Source of the DNA: Sipunculus nudus
Lineage: Eukaryota > Annelida > Sipuncula > Golfingiida > Sipunculidae
Assembly: GCA_026874595.1 (NCBI GenBank)
Contig: CM049314.1
Span: forward strand, 15,304,729 to 15,368,728
Reading direction: 5' to 3'
DNA length: 64,000 nucleotides
The notes under the pieces are model-generated. The model was given only the letters and a program-made list of their open reading frames with translations, did not search any database and was not told the origin of the DNA. A program made the position numbers and the translations under genes. Position 1 is the stretch's first letter. Every line of letters begins with the position of its first letter. Of this stretch, positions 55,991 through 64,000 are shown in pieces.

Positions 55991-58690
55991 TATTTAAAAA
56001 TGCTGAGAAAGGGTTTCATGAATCAAATTTTAGAACTATGAGTTAGTTTCTACTCAGGTCTCAAGATGGCACCACCTGCTTGGGCAAACTGTGGAAACTT
56101 AGAGACGCGCATATCTGGAAACCTGTCTATCCGCATATGTATCCCTCGGAGACAAATACCCTCTTGTATGGAGAAACCCACACCCAGGAAGTTGAGATTT
56201 CCATGCTAACAGGTTTCGATAGTATCCCTATAGAAATTAAAATTATGTCACTATGTACTATATTTTCTGGAATATGGGATGACAACGAAGGTTTCAGCAC
56301 GTCCATGCCATTTTATAGTGAAAATACATGTGGCAGATCAGAAATCTCTATTACTTCTTGTCATACCTTTTTTAAATACTAAAGCAAAAGTAGAAACCAT
56401 AATTAATAATGAACGTATCTATTAATAGCTCGTCTGACTTCTGAGCTGTAGCAATGGCTCTTTCTCGTGGCCTGATGCCGGTAGACAGTGAACAAATTAA
56501 AGCCTTTTTAAAGTTTCAGACCTGGCAGTTTGCATACTGCATGTTAGGGGTAAAACTATTACCCCATTTTGCATTAAAAACCGTTGTAACGCTTCAGCGG
56601 GCCTTCAACTGAATATTAAGACCACCGAGCGGTGCAGTTGGAGGTGTCTTCGACCCCTTCCGTAGGCGTAAAATTTTGATTGGAGCCCAGCTTGCAGATG
56701 CGACCAAGCCGAAAATAGAGTCGTTTCAGCTAACAGCGCGTCCGGGGGGGGGGGGGGAGGGGGCAAGCAAGAGAGGAGTGTTAGGAGACCGGAGAGCAGC
56801 AGCACCTACAGGTACAATGCAGAAGCCGGTACACCCGTTAGCAGGCACAACAACCCAGACCATGCCCGCCAAGAACCACCTGCTAGGACACTCCGACTAC
56901 GTATCGCCATTTTCCTCATCGATATGTCATATTTGACAGTTCAAGCATATAGCTATGAGATGCTAAAACTTGTTATTTAAAATGCTGAGAAAGGGCTTCA
57001 TGTGTCAACATTTAAAACTATTAGTTTCTATCTCAGTTTCAAGATGGCACCACCTCCCGGGCATACTGTGGAAACTGCACAATCTGATTGACCACCTAAG
57101 TATAGAGGGACACGCATATCTGGAAACGATCTATCCGCATACGTGTTCCTCGCGGACAAATATCCTCTTGTATGGAGAAACACCACACCTAGAAAGTTCA
57201 GACTTTCCATGCTAACAGGTTCCGATTGTATCCCTATGGAAATAAAAATTGGTTCACTATGAACTATATTCTCTGGATTACGGGATGAAAACGCAGGTTT
57301 GAGAGATCATTCTTCAATACTTTAAGTCATCTCATTTGAAATACTTCAGCAAAGGTAGAAACAATTATTAATAACCAACGTATTTATTATATTTCAGCCG
57401 ACTTCTGAGCTTTAGCGATTGCTCTTTCTCATGCCTGACCGCTGGTAGACAGGAAATAAATCAAAGCGTTTTTCTCAGTTTCAGACCTGGCAGTTTGCAT
57501 TCAGTTACGGGGAAAACCATTACAATTCCTGTGAAATCATTCCTTTGAGAAAATAAGTAAATATCCTGTATTAGAAACTGATCTATCACTTTAGTAGTCC
57601 TACAACGAAATATCAAGCCCTCAGAACGCTCCAGTTAGAAGGGTCTTGGAACGCCTTCACGGCGTAAAATGTTGATTAAATCGAGTCGGAGACGCAGATG
57701 CCAAAAAAACCAATCCGAAAGTTGTTTCATCCACGAGCGTGTCCAGGGGGACAAGCAAGAGAAGAGTGCAGGAGACCGGAGAGCAGCAGCATCCACAAGT
57801 ACAACGCAGAAACCGGTACATCCGTTAGCAAGCACAACAGCCCAGCCCATGCCCGCCAAGAACCCACCCGCTAGGACACATCGAAATACGTATCGCCATT
57901 ATCGTCATCGGCCATATTTATACGTACCTGCCCATATTTTGACATTTCTAGCATATAGCCATGAGAGACTTAACTTAATATATACAAATGCTGAGAAAGG
58001 GTTAAATGTGTGAAATTTTAGAACTATGTGTTAGTTTCTACCCTAGTCTGAAGTTGGCAAAACCTCCCGGGGCACACTGTTGAAACGGCACAACCTGTGT
58101 GGCCACCTAGGGACACGCTTGTCATACTCTTGTATGAAGAAACCCACATCAGACCCAGGAAGTTCAGACTATCCATGCTTAAAGGTTCCGATAGGATCCC
58201 TATGGAAATTAAAATTGGGTCACGATGACTTAGCTATATTCTCTGTTTTACGGGATGAAAACGCAGATTTTAGAACGTCTGAGGCATTTCATAGTGAAAA
58301 TAAATGCGAGGGGTCATTCTTCAATACGTTTAGTCATCTCAGTTGAAATACTTGAGCAAAATTAGAATCAATTATCAATGATTAACACTTTTATTAATAG
58401 CTCAGCTGCCTTCGGTGTTATAGCGATTGCTCTTTCTCCGGCCTGACGCCGGTTGAGAGGTGGCAAATCAAAGCGCTTTTCCAAATTTCAGACCTGGTAG
58501 TTTGCATACAGTTACTGTTAAAAACTTTTACCATACCTGTGAGATCATCCCTTTGAGAAATTAAGCAAATATTCCGATTTTGTATTAAATTCTTTTGTAA
58601 CACTTCATTATCAGAACCACTCGTCATTGTGTTCATATTTGGTTTGAATGTCTTCAGTGTATTTCCCATGTGCATGCCAGAAATCAATTC
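55990..58690 (+). repeat. About 1-kb unit present three times in tandem
   Basis: Units start near TGCTGAGAAAGGG at 56,001, 56,984 and 57,989. Shared blocks include AAGATGGCACCACCT, TGGAAAC, ACGCGCATATCTGGAAAC, CCTCTTGTATGGAGAAAC, CAGACCTGGCAGTTTGCAT, GGAGACCGGAGAGCAGCAGC and CCCATGCCCGCCAAGAAC. The third unit lacks the last part. All overlapping frames (56080, 56676, 57669 and others) are repeated in it and carry no recognisable domain. The first unit contains a G(12+) run at about 56,745. Confidence 0.8.
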
Positions 58691-58974
58691 TTGATTGCAT
58701 AATTTGCAGAAGGCTGATAAAAAGAAAGATATTTAGTCACTTAACGTGTCAGTTATTAAAGATGGATTATGTTTCCGAAGAATAAACCCACGTGTACATT
58801 TAATTCATATTTAGGTGTACACCAGAAATTAGATCAGGTTTTTGTTAATTTCTTTAGATATAAGATTAACTTTATAACGGTAATGTTTGCCCTATTTTGA
58901 GAGACACTTGTTTAGTGTTAGCGCTGTTAGGCCGCCTTTCGATACATGCCGGTATTTGTCCTGGCGGGACCCGG
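58691..58974 (+). repeat. Diverged tail of dispersed repeat family A
   Basis: TATTTAGTCACTTAACGTGT, then AGATTAGATCAGG-like and TGTTTGCCCTATTTTGAG. It weakly parallels the 3' half of family A at 25,320-25,500. Confidence 0.4.
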
Positions 58975-59400
58975 AAAAAAAACTTGTTTTCATCTACAGC
59001 GATTTAATTAATAATCTATATTTACCAAAGAAATAAAAAAAAATGGAACAGAGAACTAGAATTACAAAACAGAGAAACCATATTAAAAGCCTTCAAAAAT
59101 ATAACCTGTTTACTATATCTGAAAAGCTAAAAAAAACCTTTTAATTCCAACTCCTATACATATGGTTTTATCTCTCGATCTGTTCCTTTATAAATAAAAA
59201 AGAGGCACAGAACTGTGCACATTTTGTGGAAAAAGAGAAACATATCCTATATTATATCACTGTAAAATTACATACATCTTGATAACTAATTTAAAGAAAA
59301 AATGGTTGAGAGACATAGGCTCGTATGTAAATAAGAGCAATTTCACAGAAACCTTAATAAAAATGAACATCACCAACCCTTCTAGATATTCTAATATTAC
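58975..59400 (+). pseudogene. LINE C-terminal zinc-knuckle remnant
   Basis: One frame reads LCTFCGKRETYPILYHC near 59,213, matching the CxxC...H...C knuckle at the C-terminus of CR1/L1-like LINE proteins. Upstream pieces resemble the preceding linker but are broken by stops. Confidence 0.5.
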
Positions 59401-59639
59401 TTTTTAAATATTTCATATACATTTGTCAATGTAAAGAGAACATTCCTTCTTTCTGTATGTATAAAAACATGTATTATAGAGATATAAAATAGATGACAAC
59501 ATAGCATAAACAAAGGTAAAAAGTAATGCATGCATATATTTATCGGGGAAATCTTGGAAATCTTCTTCTCTGAAATCATTCAGACAATTGTTCAGTATTT
59601 CACAGAAAAGGTTCCAGAGATGAGTTCTTTCAAGTTTGC
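59401..59639. other. Non-coding stretch
   Basis: Two overlapping short minus-strand frames only; nothing recognised. Confidence 0.35.
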
Positions 59640-59975
59640 TCAAATGGTTTGGGTTTGATGGTTTTTGGTCGAGTTACAGGAGGCTGAACTTAGATATTTG
59701 GCCAAAAAAAAGCATATTAACATAACCTCAGAAATGGCTGGAGCTGTTCAGGCAACATAATTCATTGGAGTCCATATCCAGCTAACATGTAAGATAAATC
59801 CATGAATAAAATATACCTGTATTCTGATTTTGCTCTCAATAGGCACCTGTTATTATTCTAAACATTTTGATTAAAAATCTTTCGATTATACAGCTTGAAA
59901 AAAAAGCATTGTAGCCAAAGACTTTCATTTGTATAAATAGATTTGACAACATTCCAGAATTTTGTCTGTATCTGC
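59640..59975 (+). repeat. Dispersed repeat family C, copy 3
   Basis: Shares AGAAATGGCTG, GGCAACATAA, ATATCCAGCTAACATGTAAG-like text, ATAGGCACCTGTTATTATTC, GCTTGAAAAAAA and CCAGAATTTTGTCTGTATCT with 46,620-46,870. Its left part resembles 41,740-41,930. Confidence 0.55.
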
Positions 59976-61278
59976 GACAACGGCGTCGGGGCCATGCTTA
60001 TACCAAAAAAATCCCCGGAATACAACGAACCACTGACCCGACTTGCAGTACATCGAGCTGACCTTATGTAAGTCTAATTGGATAAAGGGTACAGCTGCCG
60101 CTTTTATTCGGCTTCTTGTAGCCCGTTGTGCCGCCTGTCACCAGGATGCTGTGACTGAGGCATTGTGTTACATATTCTAGTGGGGATTATAGCCAGATGA
60201 TTGTTTTGTTAATTTATTGTACATTAATATAGAGTATCATGTTAAGATAATAGCGTGAGTTAGTTGTTTATAAAGGACATATATGTGTCTCGTTAGATGT
60301 TAATTTCTGTAAGGTTTAATTTAGACGGAGCTGCCTCTTTTTTTGGTGATCACTAGTGTTAGTTCTAGATTTCAAAGGAATTGCACCTGTGTTAATTAGG
60401 TTTTCTCACACTGTGTTGCTAGAGATGTTTCCTTATTAATTTTCGCGAAGTGATTGACGGTAAGAGTAATGACTGACCGAAGGACAATCGGGAGTTATGA
60501 TGTCAGCAAGCATTTATGAGGAGTGGAGTCGAACTTTTTCGGCACAAGGGCCCGTTTCAGCTTACATGTATTGTATAGACTGACGATACCCACAGCAGTC
60601 CTGGAGCCGGTCTGCATATGTCACAGTGAAGACAGCTGAGATGTGGCGTCTACGAACGTAGTTAGTCGATGTCTGAGGAAGCCACAAGTGATTTGTCTGT
60701 AAAGGACTTCAGAGTTAATATAGCATTTTGCCGACGGACTGGTAATCTGGTTGATTGATACTTGTGTGCGCTTCCAGGAACAGCACGATTCTGGTACAAG
60801 GTCTGGATGATTCCAGGAGATATCTGCAGTGAGAGACTGTTCTTCAATGCTCAGAAAGAATAGTATGCGAGAGAGTGTGGATTATAGAAACTCCGTGAAT
60901 ACAGGAGAGTGGTACATCCGGGAGTTACGCGTGTGCGCGATAGCCAAGAAGTTAGGAATTGAGTGACCAGGAACTTAATTTGCTGTTTGCCATCATGATT
61001 GGACGCTGTGTATTTATGTGGTTATATATTCATTATTGGTGTAAAGGGAGCGCCTTTCTAGATAATGTATACAACTTATTTTAATTTATATTATTCTTTT
61101 GTTTACACAGGTCTTATTTTTTTGACTGTACGTATGAATGAGTGCAGCCAGTTTGGTTGACTCTTTAAAGAACCTGGACGATCATATCTTTACCGGTGTG
61201 ACACTGCCCATGCCATTGTTTTCTGTACGCATCATAGACTTTCGCCTGTAAACTTGCCAAGTCTTCATGAGTAACTAC
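59976..61278. other. Non-coding stretch
   Basis: No exon can be supported. The region is less AT-rich than average and might hold non-coding exons of a neighbouring gene, but nothing fixes one. Confidence 0.35.
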
Positions 61279-61500
61279 AGTGAAACCCCGGGCTGCGGAC
61301 ACCCCTCTGGGGCGGACACCCCGCCTGAAGGACAGTTTTTTTGGGCCGACTGAGGTTTTTTTTCTATTTTAAGAACCCCTTTGGGACGGACACTCCGCTG
61401 TTCAGGACAACGGCAGTTTTTGTCCGCCCAGTGGCTAAAATCACCCCGGCTAACGGACACCTAAGCGGCCTCCCCGATCGATGTCGTCCGGAACACTTTG
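61279..61500 (+). repeat. Pogo-like element fragment
   Basis: Begins ACAGTGAAACCCCGGGCTGC and contains repeated GGGGCGGACACCCC/GGACAC words, as in the termini of pogo/Tigger-type elements (CAGTGAAACC start). The overlapping short frames on both strands are shadows. Confidence 0.5.
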
Positions 61501-62219
61501 AAATTGCAAATATGGACAGTTTCCGGTACGCCTTCTATATCTTAAATATTGTTATTATTTGTCACAAAGACTAAGACCTGGGCTAGTTTCACAGAGTTTA
61601 CCTTATTTTTCAGCCGGATCATTTAAATGTATTTATCCTTTAATGTATAGCAGTGCCCACAAAATGACAGAACTCGCGGATTTTCTAATGAGCCGAGCTT
61701 TCAGTGAAGGTACATATTCATTCTGTATTTGGGCCACATTATTCTAACATAGGCCCAGGAGCGAGGATAATGACGTATCTGTTACACATCCGGACGATAA
61801 AATCACGGGTAACACGAGTCCCACCTACCAATCTTAAGGTGCATATGATATCATACATTTATTTATCACGTTTGCATATGATCGCGTAGGATTTTTTACA
61901 GAACTTGTACGAGATGTCAGAAATTAATTTATTCAATAAGCGATTCTTGTAATATCACGGAAAGAGTGGGTAATTAAAAATATTTTCGGACCTTGTGCAG
62001 AAATATTATGAGACGCCTACCAGTAAGTCCAGTCCGATCAATGTTAGACAATTATTTTCTCACAAGTAATGACGATAATGTTCCAGTTAATAATAAAAGC
62101 TTCATTTAAAATAAAATAAAACACAACAACCGGTTGCATAAATTTAATTCATATATAGCATTTATGTAAGATCAAATATTAGATCAAAATACCGGCTTTC
62201 ATGGTTGTTTTAGTCCTAT
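61501..62219. other. Non-coding stretch
   Basis: No recognisable gene; possibly the interior of a pogo-like element lying between 61,279 and 62,330, whose ends are in inverted orientation. Confidence 0.35.
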
Positions 62220-62330
62220 ACTTGATCTCAACCGGAAATCCTGGGCCTGACCCCCACTGAGGCGGAAACCCTGCTATAACGGACAAATCGTCCGGTCCCG
62301 TGACTGTCCACCCCAGAGGGGTTGCAATGT
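62220..62330 (-). repeat. Pogo-like element fragment (minus orientation)
   Basis: On the minus strand reads GCAACCCCTCTGGGGTGGAC, GGGACCGGACGATTTGTCCG, TTATAGCAGGGTTTCC, corresponding to 36,370-36,440 on the plus strand. Confidence 0.5.
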
Positions 62331-62448
62331 ATATCCTACCTATTGCCCTTGACATAAATGCCTCGTTATACAAGCATAATACGTGTTTATACGTGCACAA
62401 TGTTTTCTTCTTGGTTGGTGTGATCGTCGGATTCCATATGACAATGCC

Positions 62449-62530
62449 CAGGGGCGGATCCAGGATTAATGAAAAGGAGAGAAAAAAAAAGAGAAAAAAA
62501 AACCCAGATAAAGAGGAATCCATGTCCGGA
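62449..62530 (+). mobile_element. MITE-like terminus CAGGGGCGGATCCAGG
   Basis: Same end as the minus strand at 4,692, followed by an A/G-rich segment. The right end and target duplication were not found, so it may be truncated. Confidence 0.35.
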
Positions 62531-62709
62531 AAGTAGGGGTCCTAGACACAAAATCTGAACTGGAACCCCGGAAAATTTCATCAGGCTACACGGCCTATTT
62601 TTGTCTGATTCAAGACTTTGGTATACGGTTTCAAATGGATATTCAGATACCAGGTCGTTGTGGACTTGGGAATACAGTTTAGATACCAGATGTAATGGTG
62701 TCTTTCCTG

Positions 62710-62786
62710 TGACGTCACATTTTGCAATAGCCAATCAGATCAGGGTCTAGTCTCTGTGCTGGATGCAATGCTCTCTTCATATAAAA
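62710..62786 (+). promoter_or_regulatory. CRE, CCAAT and TATA cluster
   Basis: TGACGTCA (62710-62717), CCAAT within AGCCAATCAG (62731-62735) and TATAAAA (62780-62786) appear in the canonical order and spacing of a Pol II promoter firing rightwards, with transcription predicted to begin near 62,810. CCCACAG|GTATAG at about 62,827 could be the first donor. The body of the gene, if real, would lie mainly beyond the window. Confidence 0.35.
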
Positions 62787-62829
62787 CACACCCACTTGCT
62801 AATGCGTATAGACCTACCCAACCCACAGG

Positions 62830-64000
62830 TATAGTTTACCCCAGTGCATATGCATTAATGCCTAGAAATAATCATAAACCTCAAGCATAAACATGTATAT
62901 GTAAACCCCCGGGACAACAATTGTCATGTCAATATGCATATGTTTCCACGGAGAGTTGTACGTACGTTAGCCTGTATAATGAGTGGCCTGAACACACAAG
63001 ACAAGGGGAATATTCTGACTGAATGCTTAACGTATGCTGGTGTGTTAGAAGGTAAACGGGCGGCGTACTTTTCCATAGTACCCGGGTGGGTATTTGCTAG
63101 AAAGTGTGTTTCAAAAGACCGACGCAGTTCGTCCTTCCACAACCTGAATCTTTTTAAAGCCAGAATGATCAGCTTATCCTGATGCTGGACAATGGACACA
63201 CGGGATGTTTGACCAGGTTTGGCTAAGGCCTACATTTTCAGAACCTTTAAATCACCTTAATCATTCTCGATTTTTCTCTTAACTAAATTTTGTAATGAAA
63301 TTTATAAATTAATTCATAAAACTTTGTTCATACTAATATTAATTACCACAGTCTCCAAACATGTTGCTTTGTGGTAGGCCTAATGACCATGAGATACCAA
63401 GACTAGCCATGACTGTTATGTTTTATTTGTGTGTTTACTGGATCGCAATTTCTATGTCGTTTCCAAGGACATTTTTTATCAGTGCTAGGTCTATTGATGT
63501 GAGCGGTCTGATTTTACTGGTGCATGCGAATAGGATATCATTCACTGAGCGGCCGGTCGTGTATCCAACTGGCTTTCACAGCCCACGCATGCAGCTGTGC
63601 CATGCTCCCTGTTTAAATAAATGCATGGTTTGCGTTACACAATCTGAGTGATATAGTTTAGCATGCGTTACATGCGGTATTTAGTGGTACAGCCCAAACT
63701 AACAAGTGTTGGAATTCAAATGTCTTAGCTTCCTCTCCTCTCGTAGGTCGGGTTTGAATTAAAGATGCATCATATATATTCAGGAAAATAGTTTTCATCA
63801 CGATGAATCGGACCAATGATGAATAAACGTTAGATATAACTGATAATGCATTTCAGTCACCAGAACGTGCACTTGGGTTGTATTATAAGCTCTAAAGGAT
63901 ATGTATTTGGCAAAAAAGTACACCCATGATAATCTTGAACATTTCTGAATTCGTTGGATTGTCTGTCCTTTTTTTTGTTTGTCTGTTAGCAACATTTTTC
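62830..64000. other. Non-coding or intronic stretch to the window end
   Basis: Short frames at 62934, 63361 and 63798 show no domain. If the promoter at 62.7 kb is real, this would be intron. Confidence 0.3.

Overview
This window is eukaryotic nuclear DNA from an invertebrate. It is AT-rich, intron-containing and crowded with decayed mobile elements and simple repeats. The 'AGCTCAGCTGACTATAAGTC' and '(GTCC)n-GTTAACTTTTAC' dispersed repeats, the tRNA-SINE and a secreted C-type lectin suggest a mollusc, most likely a bivalve. That placement is an inference and no species is claimed. Prokaryotic signals (operons, ribosome binding sites, CRISPR) are absent, and most open frames are chance.

Only two protein-coding genes can be reconstructed. 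(1) On the minus strand, 11,970 down to 8,978, three exons encode a 252-residue secreted C-type lectin. All joins are phase 1. The first intron begins inside an 18-copy, 35-bp minisatellite whose unit contains the exon end and its 5' splice site. (2) On the plus strand, 41,172 to 50,429, five exons encode a 444-residue, 12-TM SLC16/monocarboxylate-transporter-like protein. All its introns are phase 1, and intron 3 is best explained as a GC-AG intron. Its 6.5-kb first intron holds a young 4,260-bp LTR element with 702-bp LTRs and no coding capacity. An intact tRNA-Glu(CTC) gene lies at 1,801-1,872 on the minus strand.

Layout: 1-8.9 kb holds a SINE tail, the tRNA, pogo-like and hAT-like MITEs and TA microsatellites. 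8.9-12 kb is the lectin gene. 12-41 kb is a gene desert of repeats: a dispersed family with several copies, a 2.2-kb hAT-like element (20,698-22,864) with a perfect 8-bp target duplication, a full SINE (about 24.3-24.74 kb), and a 4.2-kb terminal-inverted-repeat element (25,748-29,950). That last element is bordered by arrays of 11-bp palindromic AT blocks and contains a possible small spliced transcript. 41-51 kb is the transporter gene. 51.8-52.4 kb is a 26-bp minisatellite. 54-59.4 kb holds two LINE remnants and a 1-kb unit repeated three times. The last 5 kb has pogo-like fragments and a CRE/CCAAT/TATA promoter-like cluster at 62.7 kb.

The two genes have no evident shared pathway. The more novel material is structural: the splice-donor minisatellite in the lectin gene, the 11-bp phased arrays of the 4.2-kb TIR element, and the young non-coding LTR element inside the transporter intron.
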